From assembly GCF_019320115.1 (NCBI RefSeq), contig NC_089586.1:4035172-4099171 (forward strand): a stretch of DNA of 64,000 nt. Direction: 5' to 3'. This stretch comes from Miscanthus floridulus (Eukaryota; Streptophyta; Magnoliopsida; Poales; Poaceae). Positions 11,444 to 23,150 of this stretch are shown here, piece by piece. Position 1 is the stretch's first letter; each line of letters starts with the position of its first letter. Below the pieces are notes generated by a model. That model was not told the DNA's origin. It did not search any database and saw only the letters and a list, made by a program, of their open reading frames with translations. A program made the translations under genes and the position numbers.

Positions 11444-12291
11444 GTTCCTACTAGAGTACCTACCCAAAATCTATCATGTGGCACGGCTACTTTAGCGGAT
11501 GTAGGGCCAATCAGGCTACATCTTTAGAACCATTTGGTGGCCGATGAGTGCGCGCATAGCAGCACAATGACCTGCGCAACACAACTATACTATGATGTTT
11601 TCCCATTCCCTGACATCATTGGCGGTGACAAATTCGACGATGCTGATGATGTACCTGAGCTGCGCGGAGCAAATGCTGCTCCTAATCTCCTAGAGCTTTA
11701 TGGCATTTAACATGTTCGGCGACCTAGAAAGCACGATGGGGAGTGAGTGGAGATCATGTTTGACATCATCACAAGTAGGCTGGTCCTCATCACCATGCTC
11801 ATCGGTAACATCAAGGTATTTGTGATTAGGCCGTGTTCAAGAACATGCAGTTGGAACTCAACCTGTTTGGCCTCATCATCTACAACGCCAACATGAAGCA
11901 ACTGGTAAACATGTCGGGGTACGAATACTTCTCCTACCAGAAGATGTGATAGTAGATATATAAAGATTAGCAGGGACCAATCCAGCAGCATGAGATTGCC
12001 ATAGCATCTGGCCTCAAGGCCGATTACATCTATTTCTAACAATGAATTAGGCCCTAAGGCTGATTGCATTTATTGAGCTTGCAATGTTTGAAGAAAAGTT
12101 GTGCTCATTGTCTCATGAAGGACAATTGAAGGCTTATGTGATGTCTACTTGCATTTATAGAGAGAATACAAATAGCGGTAGGAAAATGAATAAATGTTAA
12201 GCATATTTTTCTAGCGAAGTATCTGAACTAATGACTTCCCTTGAAGAAAACAACCTGCTAGTTCAAGATCCTGCCTTTCAAACCGAAGAAT
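11444..12291. other. Non-coding interior of the older host element (middle block)
   Basis: This block lies between the end of the 9279 repeat and the left duplication of element A. About 11590-11710 on the plus strand reads for roughly 40 codons like degenerate coding sequence (rich in Asp, stop at ATTTAA), but I recognise no family. Nothing else can be supported. Confidence 0.35.
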
Positions 12292-12296
12292 CGTTT

Positions 12297-13549
12297 TGTC
12301 GGTGCAGAAAGTGAGCAACAAGTAAATATTTGTAGTTTTGCTGTACGTTGTGATTGGAGGTGGCCTAGCACTCAATGACATAGGGTTTATATTGGTTCAG
12401 GCAATGTGCCCTACGTCCAGTTTGAGTCGGTCGGTGACTTTATTCTAGAGCCCAGGTGCTCAAAGTTTGCGGTGGGGTTACAAATAAGAAGGAGAAAGAT
12501 GGGGTGTACAAGAGGTCCGATCGGCTCTGGTCAGAAGGGCCGAGAGCGACAGGGGCTCCGCTATGAGCTAAGTGTTCAAGTGAGTGCTTGAGGTCTGAAC
12601 CTAGTGGTTCTGTGGTTGTGAGCTAGTGAACTTGATTGATCTGGATTCACCTTTGATCAACCTAGATCAACTGAGACTTTTGGGAGAGAGTGCATCCCCT
12701 TTTATAGATGAAGGGGATGGCCTCACAAGTGAGAGGGAGAGAGTACGAATGCTTCTAAGTCTTGTTGCCCATGTCGGTGGGCACAATATGATGGCAGGCC
12801 CCCACAACACAGTTGGATGTCGGATGCACGTGGGAGGCTACATCGTTTTGTTCAAGTATGGCAGATGTTGGTACCTGCTATACTATTGATGCCCAGAGGC
12901 ATATGAGGAGTTTCACCATGTTCACTCGGTATAGTAAATGTCGGCGCCCATAACACTATCGATGCCTAGAGGCATGTGGGGGCCTTACCGTATGGGAGTT
13001 AATAGCGCTCACAATACTATAGAGAAAAATATCAGCGCTTACAACACTATTTGTGTCAGGGAGGTTGCAGAATACTATTTCTATAGGTGTATAGGGTATA
13101 GTCCCTGATATTGTGGTTTGATTTGTGTGCCTTGTTTTGCTTTCTCCGTCCATTCCCTGGTCTTTTCTGAGCGGGCGTCCCTGGTCGATCGGTTCTAGTC
13201 GGCTCTGGTTGAGCCAGTCGAAGAAGAGCAGTGATAGGGTCTTTGCATACCTCGGTCGGAGATGTGGGGTTGGAGTTAGAGGTAGTGTTTTGCCAGGCCT
13301 TCCGGTTGGAGAGATCGTCTAGAGGTGAGCTGGAGATCGAAACGGGCGCTCCGGTCAGAGAGGTGGGCTAGAGTCAGAAGGCGGGTGCCGTTCCTCCTTG
13401 GCTAGACTTTTTGGTCGGTGATTAGATTGCCCTTCTAGCCTGTCATTCAGATATTTAGGCCAGCCCATGAGTTGCACATTTTGTCTATTTGGGCCGAGCT
13501 TTTGTTAGGAAGCCGGTCCATAAGGGACCTTAGGTTTATGAACCCGATA
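12297..13549 (-). repeat. 3' LTR of element A (1,253 bp)
   Basis: It aligns end to end with 25621-26883. The minus-strand start reads TATCGGGTTC where the 5' LTR has TGTCGAGTTC, so the terminal G was lost by a transition. The other end is CCGACA. A TATA box (minus-strand CTATAAAAGGGG, near 12700) is shared with the 5' LTR. Confidence 0.85.
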
Positions 13550-13572
13550 GGAGCCCCCGAGCCCCCGAGCGA
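13550..13572 (-). other. Polypurine tract region of element A
   Basis: Next to the 3' LTR the minus strand reads as two G-runs (CTCGGGGGCTCGGGGGCTCC), the usual plus-strand primer of Tat elements. Element B has the equivalent GGCTCGGGGGCTAC in front of its 3' LTR. Confidence 0.65.
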
Positions 13573-13810
13573 TTCAGGTAGAGTCATCTAGGGGATTTTT
13601 GCCTCGACAGCGGGTGCACGCAAGCGCACCCATGGGTGTAGCCCTGAGCCCCCGGGTGGTTTGGGCAGAACCATCTGAGGGGTTTTCATGTTGCTGGCGG
13701 GGGAGGTTTTTCTTTTGTCAGCGGGTGCATGCGAGCGCACCCGCGGGTGCAGCCCCCAAGCCCTAGGGGCGATTCGGGTAGAATTGTTTGGGGGTGTTTG
13801 TCAGCGAGCA
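13552..13810. repeat. Tandem repeat of about 111 bp, roughly 2.5 copies (element A 3' region)
   Basis: The phrase CAGCGGGTGCA starts at 13608 and again at 13719, and the surrounding AGCCCCCGAG...GATTC...GTAGA phrases repeat in step. Each unit carries a C-rich run resembling the polypurine tract complement. Confidence 0.55.
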
Positions 13811-14167
13811 TGTGTGCATGTTTTTTAGTTGAGATGGAGTTGTCAACCAAGGCGTCGTTGCATAGCCGAGGTGGTTTATTTTTTAGGGATTGGGAGAGAC
13901 GGAGCTCGTGGATCCTGGCGTCGATGCGCACTGTGGGATCAGGCGAGGCAGTTAGTCAAGGGATCAGACGAGATAGAGCTCGCTAGTCCTAGCATCGGTG
14001 TGTGCCATGGGATCGAACAAGTCGGAGTCGTGGATCCTAGCCTCGGTGTAGTCTATGCAGCTAAGGTAGGTAGGTAGTTAGTTTAGGGATCGATTGTGAT
14101 GGAGCTCACTGATCCTGGTGTCGGTGCATGTCGTGGGATTGGGTGAGTCAGAGTCATGGATCCTAAT

Positions 14168-14450
14168 GGGGTGAGTTCGGGGTCATAGACCTAGGTGTTT
14201 TTTTGGTGTGCAGTCGAAGCGTAGCTGGATGGGGTGAGTTCAGGGTCATAGACCTAGGTAGCTTTGGAGTGCAGTCGAAGCATAGTTGGATGGGGCGAGT
14301 TTGGGGTCGTAGACCTAGGTAGTTTTGGAGTGGAGTCGAAGCGTAGCTGGATGGGGAGAGTTTAGGGTCGCAGACCCAAGTAGTTTTGGAGCGTAGTCAA
14401 AGCATAGCTAGATGGGGCGAGTTTGGGGTCGCAAACCTAGACGTTTTGTG
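14168..14450. repeat. 61-bp tandem repeat, about 4.5 copies (element A 3' region)
   Basis: GGGG starting the phrase GGGGtGAGTTcgGGGTCataGACCTAGg occurs at 14168, 14231, 14292, 14353 and 14414, so the period is 61-63 bp. Units differ by scattered substitutions, which suggests an old array. A looser repeat built on GAGCTC...GGATCCTaG precedes it (about 13880-14165). Confidence 0.8.
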
Positions 14451-15609
14451 TTTTGAGCCATCGAGCCCTGTTGGGCTTTAGTAGGGGTCGATTTGAGTTG
14501 TGTGTGTTACCTCGTCCTCAGTTCCTCACAACTAGAGGGGCTAAGTTTTGTCGCTTGTCCTAATTGCTCGGGCTCGAGTGACGTGCTCGGTGAGTTCACT
14601 AACGGGTATGATCGAGTGGAATCAGGGTCCATCATTCATGACAGGGTCGACATAGCCCTCTTATGACATTCCACTGCTCCTTTACCTACAACTCGGCAGA
14701 TGTCTGGGTCATTCTAGAGACCACCCCGGGTGGCCTAATGGCCTCCCCTCGATGGAGGTTCTGTGGGCTTAGCAGAGGCTTAGGATCGAACAAGAAGGTT
14801 GAGATGACCCTATCTACTAGACTGGGTGAGGGCCACATGGGGCTCATCTATGTTTTTCTCCCCTGGCTCTGTTTGACATGGGGCAGCCTCGAGCCCTTTG
14901 CAGGTTAGACTTCGAACCTCGGTCGGTCATTGCTCATGTCGAATGAGGCAACTGTCACTTTGTGACGTAACACAGAGCATTGTGATGCATTTTGCTGCAT
15001 GTGCGATGCTTAGTTCAGGAGCCCCCAGGCGGTTTAGGGCCCGAATCATCCGAGGGGCATGGGCATATGGAATGAATGCACGTATAAATGTATGAAATGA
15101 TTTATAAAGAAATAGCGGGGGGTCAGTAGTGTTACCTTGATGACTCGAGTGATGGGGTTTGGAGAGCTTCAGTAAAAAATGTCCAACCGAGACCCGTGCT
15201 CCTCGTTCGTGATGGAGTTGGCATGGCCTACATGGGGCGTCCCTTCGCTCCCTACTAGTCTCTCGGTGTGTTTTTCTAAGCCGTTCGATCGACTTAGGAA
15301 GCCCAATGGTCTCTCCCAACGGAGATCCTATTTTGGTTTTTTCCAAGACCTGCCTGGGGATGTAGAGAGTTGCTTGCATGTGGTGACACTTCGGTTTTCA
15401 TGCCTAGTCATGCGATAGTGGTGGGCCATACCCAGGCCACGTTTTGTCTTACCAGGCAGCGTTTCATCTGACCAGGTGTCGTTCCATCGGTCAGCGTGCA
15501 TCCCATCGGTCAGGGTGTGTCCTATCATTTTCTGTCTGCATTGAATGGGGGAAGGGAGAGAGTTTTTCGCTCTGATCTTTTGCCCCTCTTCGGCTATCGA
15601 GTTTCTTCC

Positions 15610-16343
15610 TTAAATAGGGGGAGGGAGAGCGCTCTCCGTCGTAGTCCTTTGCCTATTCTCTAACTATTGTCTCTCTTCCTTCTTCCTCCTCACCGAGAGT
15701 GCATGTATGCCATGGTGGTTCCAAAGTGAGAGAGGGGATGAGTGAGGGGGAGGACTTATAGATCCTTTCATGAATCTAAAGCGTGATGTCGGGCTAGAGG
15801 CTACCTGGGGCAGTGCAGGCCATCTCTACCTAAGAAGGGGCGGCTTCCACCAAAGGGGATGGCATGTTGGATTCGTCTATGAGGCATTCTTCAGGATGGA
15901 GCCATGTGTGGACTTTCTCCGATGGATCTTCATTGGACGAGCCTTGTTGGAGGGGAAGTTGCTCATGATCATGTCGGTGGAGGGTTCTATGCCTGTAGCT
16001 GCTCAGGTTGGCCAGTTCATAAAGTTTGATGAGATCTCTTCCAGCCATGGCGGCTGTACCTCGGTAGCGGCGTCCCTACCTAGGAGATGCCTCAACTATA
16101 TGAGAAGGTCAGGAGCTCCATGCTCTTCTTCTGAGCATCTATGGGTGCGACATCCTTGAGGTACCCATTACGTTCGCTGAAGTCGAGGGGACGGAACCGG
16201 GTGGGTCCCTTGAGGTACCCGTTGCGCTCGCTAAAGTCGAGGGAACAGAACCAGGCGGGGCCCCTATAGCGGTTGCTACATCTGGTGGCGTGTGCCATGG
16301 TAGTATTTGGAGTAGTAGTAGAAAATGTAATAGTTGAGTTTGT
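15610..16343 (+). pseudogene. Antisense coding remnant in the 3' region of element A
   Basis: On the plus strand, antisense to pol, a TATA-like TTAAATAGG (15610-15618) and a pyrimidine-rich leader precede an ORF at 15770-16159 (129 aa, no recognised family). In another frame, 16155-16343 stays open and contains a tandem 18-residue repeat centred on EVEGTEPGG (units 16155-16208 and 16209-16262, 54 bp each). The frame change near 16140 suggests one coding region broken by a frameshift. Its position and direction match the antisense gene of element B, but I see no sequence similarity to it. Confidence 0.4.
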
Positions 16344-16795
16344 GGGTGAGTCCCCGTGTGAACAGTTTTTTGTATCAATGAATACATCAGTGCTGCTTTT
16401 GTGATAGAATCACTATCTGTGCCTTATTTTTATCCTAGCATAGCTATTGTTTTTGTCCTTTCCTTTTCACACATGCCCATTAGTTCCGTAGGCTATAGTT
16501 TTTTAAGAGCCTAGTCATGGCCCATGGGGCTTGACTGCTCGTAACCGTAGGTCATGGCGGGGTGCGTTCGATTAGGAGTAAGAACAAAGTTATGTAGGAC
16601 AATCAAAGGAAAAGGAATGCGCTTCCTTTTGGGGTCGAAGTTGTTTACCATGTGACAGTAAAAAAGAGAGTAAAAAGGAGAGGTAGTATTTAGTATTGTA
16701 CCCTCATGGAGCCCCTGAGCACCCTAGGCTAAAAGTGTTCGGGCTGGGGTGCTTTATAGGGGCAAGTTTGACTAAAAAAGCGGTAAGACCAAATT

Positions 16796-19700
16796 TTAGG
16801 GGGGAAAACGACGTAGCTGTTCAATGTTTTAAGTGTTGGTGAGAACGTTGCCATTGTTGCCCTCTAGTCAGTAGGTGCCCGGTCGGATTACTTCGGTCAC
16901 CGTATAGGGCCCTTCCCATGGTGGAGAGAGTTTGTGTTTTTCCTTCATTGATTGGGTCCTCCGGAGTACGAGATCGCCGACTTTGAGTATCCTCCCCCTG
17001 ATCTTCCTTTCATGGTACCTGTGCAGGGTTTGTTGGTAGTGAGCAGAATGGATGATGGTTGTCTCGCGGGCCTCTTCAAGCAAGTCGACTGCGTCTTGCT
17101 GAGCCTCCGTGGCTTGGTCGTGGTCGAAAGCCTTCACTCTTAGGGCACCATGGTCGAGGTCAGAGGGAAGCACTGCCTCAGCTTCATAGGCCAGAAAGAA
17201 GGGTGTGAACCCTATGGATCAGTTTGGGTCATTCTCAGGCTCTAGAGGATTGTTGGGACCTCTACAATCCATCGCCCGACGTATTTGTTGAGTCGATCGA
17301 AGATGCATGATTTAAGTCCTTGGAGGACCATGCCATTGGCATGCTCGACCTAACCGTTAGTTCATGGATGTCCGATTGAGGCCCAGTCGATCCTGATGTC
17401 GTATCCACCACTGAAGTCTAGGAACTTCTTTTTGGTGAAGTTAGTCCCATGGTCGATGATGTTACAGTTAGGAACGCCAAACCGATAGATGATGTCGAGG
17501 AAGAATTTGACTGACTCTTCTAAATAGATGTTGGTGATGTGCTTAGCCTCTATCCACTTGGTGAACTTGTCGACTACTACGAGTAGGTGAGTGAAGCCAC
17601 CTAGGCCCTTTTTGAGGGGTCCCACCATGTCGAGGCCCTAGACCGTGAATGGACAGGTGATGGGGATGGTTTGGAGCTCCTGTGCCGACAAATGGGTTTG
17701 CCGAGCGTAGAACTGGTATCCTTTACACCTACGGACGACCTCCTCAGCATCTCGTAGCACGGTGGGATAGTAAAAACCATGGTGAAAGGCTTTTTCGACC
17801 AGCGATCTTGAGGCCACATGATGTCTGAAAAATCTTGGCATGGACCTCGAGGAGGAGCTGCTTCCCCTAGTTGGTTGGGATGCACTTCATGTGTACCCCT
17901 GATGGACTCCATTTGTAGAGCTCATCACCGAATGCGTTGAAGGTCTTAGCGCATCGAGCGATCCATCGGGCTTTAGTCCTTTCGGGCAGGAGAACCTCCT
18001 CGAGGAGGTAGGCAAGTAGCGGTGCTCGCTAGTCGGTTTGATTGAGTGCCAATACGGTGACGTTTGTGGGTGATGTCATCATGGAGGTACTGGGATCGGA
18101 GCCCCCGAGCACCGGCTTGGCGTTGGGGTCAGAGCCCCTGGGTGATGAATTGGCATCGAGGTCGAAGCCCTCGAGCGCCGACTGGGCATCGGGGTGTGTC
18201 TAGATCGGACCTTCTAGGATGCAGGCGGACAGCTCATGGACGTCATTGATGAAGACCCCACTTGGGGATGGATCCCGCCTGGCGGCCAATTTTGCAAGAA
18301 AATCGGTGGCATCATTGTCCCTTCGAGGGACATGATGTAGCTCGATCCCCTAGAATTTGTCCTCGAGCTTGTGCACCTCTTGGCAGTATGCTGCCATGAG
18401 GGGGCTTTTGTAGGAGGACTCCTTCATGACTTGATCAATGACTAGCTCTGAGTCACCATGAATGTAGAGTCGAGTAGCACCGAGCTCGATGGCAATGCGT
18501 AGTCCATTAATGAGGGCCTCATACTCCACGGCATTGTTTGAAGCTGAAAAGTGGAGGCGGATGGTGTAGTGGAGCTTACTCACATCCAGGGAGATCAAAA
18601 CCACTCTAGCCCCTGAGTTGGGCGCCATTACGGACCCGTCGAAGTACATTGTCCAGTACTCATGGGTGACATCTATGGTCGGTAGCTGTACCTCTGTCCA
18701 TTCGTCGACAAAGTCTGCGAGAGCCTAAGATTTAATGGTGGTATAGGGGATGTACCTCATGTCATGGCCCATGAGTTTGAGTGCCCACTTAGAGATCCAT
18801 CCCATGACGTCACAGTTGCGGATGATGTCCCCAAGTGGGTATGAAGTGATGACCGTGACTTCGTGGTCGATAAAGTAGTGTAGGAGCTTCTGGGTCGCCA
18901 TCAGCACGGTGTATAGGAGTTTCTGCACCTAGGGGTATTGGACCTTGGGGTCGGTGAGTACTTCCCCGACAACATATACGGGCCGCTGGACCTTAAGTTG
19001 GTGTCTCGGCTCCTCCCTTTCGACAACCAGCGCGGTGCTTACCACATGGTTGCTGGCCACGATGTAGAGGAGAAGGGGTTCTCCCTGTTCGGGAGCAACG
19101 AGGATAGGGGCTGACGTCAGGGATGCTTTAAGGCTCTCTAGGGCATGTTGGGCTTCCTCAGTCTAGACGAAAGTGTCCGTCTTTTTGAGGAGCTTGTAGA
19201 GTGGCATCCCCCGTTCGCTAAGCTAGGAGATGAATTGACTTAGGGGAGCCAGACAGCTCGTGAGCCTTTGCACGCCCTTGACATTGCGTATGGGACCCAT
19301 GTTGGAGATGGTCATGATTTTTTAGGGGTTGGCCTCGATGCCGTGCTCGGACATAATTTATCCTAGCAGCTTCCTCTTTGGAACCTCGAAAACACATTTT
19401 TTGGGATTCAGCCTGATGTTGAATCTTCGGAGGTTCATGAATATTGCGGCCAAGTTTGTGATCAGGTCACAGGCTTGAGTTGTTTTGACCACTATGTCGT
19501 CAATATAGACGGCGATCGTTGGTCTTGGCTGCTCGGTTTGGTCAGGCTGATCGAGTGGGTCGATTTGGTCGACGAAGCATTGCTACATGCACCTTTGGTA
19601 GGTGGCACCAATATTCTTCAAGCCGAATGGCATGGTTACATAGCAATACAAACCATATAGGGTGATGAATGAGGTTGCGAGCTAATCAGACTCTTTCATC

Positions 19701-22573
19701 GTGATCTGGTGATAGCCTGAGTAGGCATCCAGAAAGTAGAGGATCTCACAGCCTGAGGTGGAGTCGACTATCTAGTCTATGCGCGGCAAAGAAAAGTGAT
19801 CCTTTGGACATGCTTTATTGAGGCTAGTATAATCAACGCACATTCTCTACTTCTCGGTCTTGTTTTTAACAAGAATAGGATTGGCAAGCCAGTCGGAGTG
19901 GAATATCTCTCTGATGAATTCGGCTGCCAGGAGTTTGGCGATCTCTTCGCCTATGGCCCTACGCTGCTTGGTGGGCTTCAAGCCCGAGATGAGGTGCAGT
20001 GCATGCTCGGCGACCTCCCGTGGTATGCCTAGCATGTCAAAAGGCTGCCATGCAAAGACATCACGGTTGTCGCTTAGGAAGTCGACGAGCTTACGTTCCT
20101 ATTTGGCCGAGAGCTGGGTCCCAATCCAAACCATCTTTGTTGGGTCGGTGGGGTCGATTCCCACCGCCTTGGTTTCCTCGAGCGATCGGAAGGATATTAA
20201 GGAGGTTGGTTTGTTACATTCTGGGACTACCAGGATCAGTGATTCCCCAAGCCATGGGAGCTCGGATGAGTTGACGACCGCAGTGGTGAGCTTGTAGTGC
20301 TCGCGGTCGCACGTGAAGGCGTGCGAGAAGGCGCTGCTCATGGTGATGACATCGTTTGGTCCCGACATCTTCAACTTGAGGTAGGTGTAGTTGGGGATTG
20401 CCATGAATTTTGCATAGCATGGCTGCCCTAAGATGGTGTGGTAGGACCCTAGAAAGTCCACCACTTCAAAGGTGAGGACCTCTGAGCAGAAGTTAGCTCG
20501 GCTGCTGAACGTGATGGGCAGGTCGATCTGCTCGAGAGGGTATGCCTGCGCTCCTAGGATCACTCCGTGGAAGGAAGAGCCCGCTAGGCGGAGCTCCGAT
20601 CGAGGGATGCGTATGGCATCGAGGGTGTTGATGTAGAGGATGTTGAACCCGCTACCTCCATCCATCATCGCCTCGGTGAGGCGCTACTTGCAGACGATGG
20701 GATCAATGACGAGCGGGTAGCATCTTGGTCTCACGACGTGGGAGGGATGGTCCCTCTAATCGAAGGTGATTGAAGATTCTAACCAACTGAGGAAGGAGGG
20801 GACACCCATCTCGGTGGCACATGCCTCCCTATAGCGTACCTTGTGCTGGCGCTTGGACCAGATGATGTCGGATCTACCAAAGATCATGATGCATTCATCA
20901 ACATCAAGGAAACCATCTCCATCCTTGCCCACTGTGCCTCCTTTCTTGGCTGCCGCCTCTTTGTTGTCCCCTTCTTTTGGCCCGACGGCCTGTCGTAGGA
21001 AATGTTTGAGGAGCTCGTAGTCCTTGTAGAGGTGTTTAATGGGGTAGGCATGGTTGATGCATGGGCTATCCATGAGTTTGTTGAAGTGGTCAGGCAGGCC
21101 CTGTTGGGGCTGCTTGCCCGTGAGGTCAGTTGCGGCGACCAACGTGGTGTTGTTCGGTCGACGCTAGTCCTTTTTGTTCTTTTTGCCCCTCTATGTGGAG
21201 GGGCCCTCATCTTGGTCTGTGCGCTTGGCCTTGCCTTTGTCCCAGCCCCCGTTGAAGACCGCTCCGACCGCTTCCTCACTGAAGGTGTGGTTAGTGGTGA
21301 CGTCGAGTAGGTCATGGGTGGTACGTGGCTTTCGGCATCCAAGCCTGTGGATCAAGGACTCGTAGGTCATCCTAGAGAGGAATGCGTTGATGACGTCTGC
21401 ATCGACGACATCAGGGAGGGAGTTGCATCGTTGGGAGAACCTATAGATGTAGTCCCATAGGGACTCATTAGGCTCCTGCTGGCAACTCTTGAGGTCCTAG
21501 GAGTTCCCAGGGTAGACATACGTCCCCTAGAAATTCCTGACGAAGACCCTCTTGAGGTCTGCCTAGTCGCAGATGCTATTATGTGGGAGGAATTCAAGCC
21601 ATGCCCAAATATGTTCCCCCACGCAGATGGGGAGATACTAAATGTTGAAATAGTCATCATCAACCCCTCTAGCTCGGTAAGCGAGCCAGAAATCTTTGAG
21701 CCAAATATCGAGGTTTGTCTCCCCGGTGTACTTGGTAATGTTGGTGGGTGGTCGAAAGCTCTATGGGAACGGTGCTCTCCGGATACGCCGGTCAAAGGCC
21801 CATGGCCTCGGGCCCTTAGGGCTAGGATTCTGGTCGTTCGGCTGGCGACCATGCCTAGGGTGTGTTTCATCGCTCCCCTCGATGGTTCAGCTGAGATCTA
21901 TGTCGCCTACTCTCATCGTCGTTTGGTGGACGTCATCATCATGTTGGGCTCAATGCCAGTTGCTGACAATGCTGCGAGCATCTTGGTGTGGACTAGGTCA
22001 CTCGTGTACCAGCGATCGATGTGGAGCAGGCGCTAGGTCAGACTGAGGAGCAACTACTGCCTCCTAGCCACACCTAGCGGTTGTAGCGATAAGCGGATGG
22101 AGTGATCCATCTAGCATGTCCCTATTCCCCCCGTGGGGAGAGAGGGCGTGTGTCGTAGTCACGATACGGAGCTTTCCGCCAGTTGAACAGTGGCGGCTTC
22201 TACTAGAACCCGAAGGTTCCGGTAGACTACCCGCTCCTAGGGGTCGACGGGCTCGGGAACGCCGCATAGAAGCATTGCTGCAGCAGCTATGTTCTGACTA
22301 GCCCGAGCGAACTATGGGAGATCGTTCCCTCATTCATGATGTCGTATTGGACCTGGCGGGTGCGACCCGGGCACCACCCGCTGGGCCATGCACATGGGGC
22401 ACAACGTGCTGTACCGAGTGCGCTGGCGCAGGCAGCGGTAGGTTCTGCCACCGTTGTCGTAATTCCTCGGCATGCACTTGTGCAGATACAAGGGCCCCTA
22501 CACGCGGGTCCAGAGGGGTGTGAGTCTGCGCAGAATCCACAACCACCGGTGGCTATTTTGGAGCGTCCGCCAT
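16796..22573 (-). pseudogene. gag-pol of Tat-type element A, multiply interrupted
   Basis: From an ATG at 22573, gag fragments run to about 20750. They include the core block (KYTGET, LPDVVDAD), read through at least five in-frame stops between 21370 and 21800. The aspartic protease follows (DGGSG near 20650-20662), then RT (YIDD at about 19492-19503), RNase H (FDGS near 18640, EYEAL, GDSEL) and integrase (17910-16796). The integrase zinc finger has one metal-binding Cys changed to Tyr (CKGYQ), and a stop replaces the Trp before GLDMVGP. The integrase C-terminus ends in NIEQLRRFPP. Many stops are explained by C-to-T or G-to-A transitions. The order PR-RT-RH-IN is that of Ty3/gypsy. Confidence 0.85.
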
Positions 22574-23150
22574 AGCACACTCCCGGGATGGACAGTGGTG
22601 AGGCGCCACATCGCCGATGTTGGAGTCGTCGCTCTCACCCTCGTCATTCAGGAGTTCATGAAGAGTGGCAGGAGCATAGCTCGCCATTCCCATGAATTCG
22701 AATGTGAGGGGGGATGGCGCCAGCATCCTTCAAAGCCCCCGAGCGTACGCATCCACAGGAGGTGTGAGGTCATAGGGGAACCGATCATACAGTGTTCGTG
22801 GCGTGGGCAATACGGTCCCTCCAGATGATCGGTGGGAGATAGTAAATAAAGAGTAAATAACAGTACGCATATTACTTATAGTGGGGTTTCAGCAGAGAGT
22901 TTGCTCGGAATGAAGCGCAGATGCCACGTCGTCGAAGTCGTGCGTCCTAGAGTCGATGGAGGGCGCCCCTCCAATGGTTGCCAGAATGAGTGCCTCCTCG
23001 TGGAGGTGTAGTACACCAAGCCGATCGGCGATGAAGTCTAGGCTTCCGAGGAGGAAGGCCTGGGATGGCTCGAAGACAGGTGGAACCCACATCCCAATAG
23101 GTGGGAGCGCAGGAAACTCCAGCAAGCCAAAGTGAATCGTATCGCCAGAG

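Noticed and set aside
14168..14450. Could the 61-bp array be a CRISPR array?
   Set aside because: There are no distinct spacers; the whole unit repeats and the DNA is a plant retrotransposon.
22064..23125. Plus- and minus-strand ORFs upstream of the element A gag
   Set aside because: Only the frame from 22573 fits the gag order; the rest overlap each other without similarity to anything I know.
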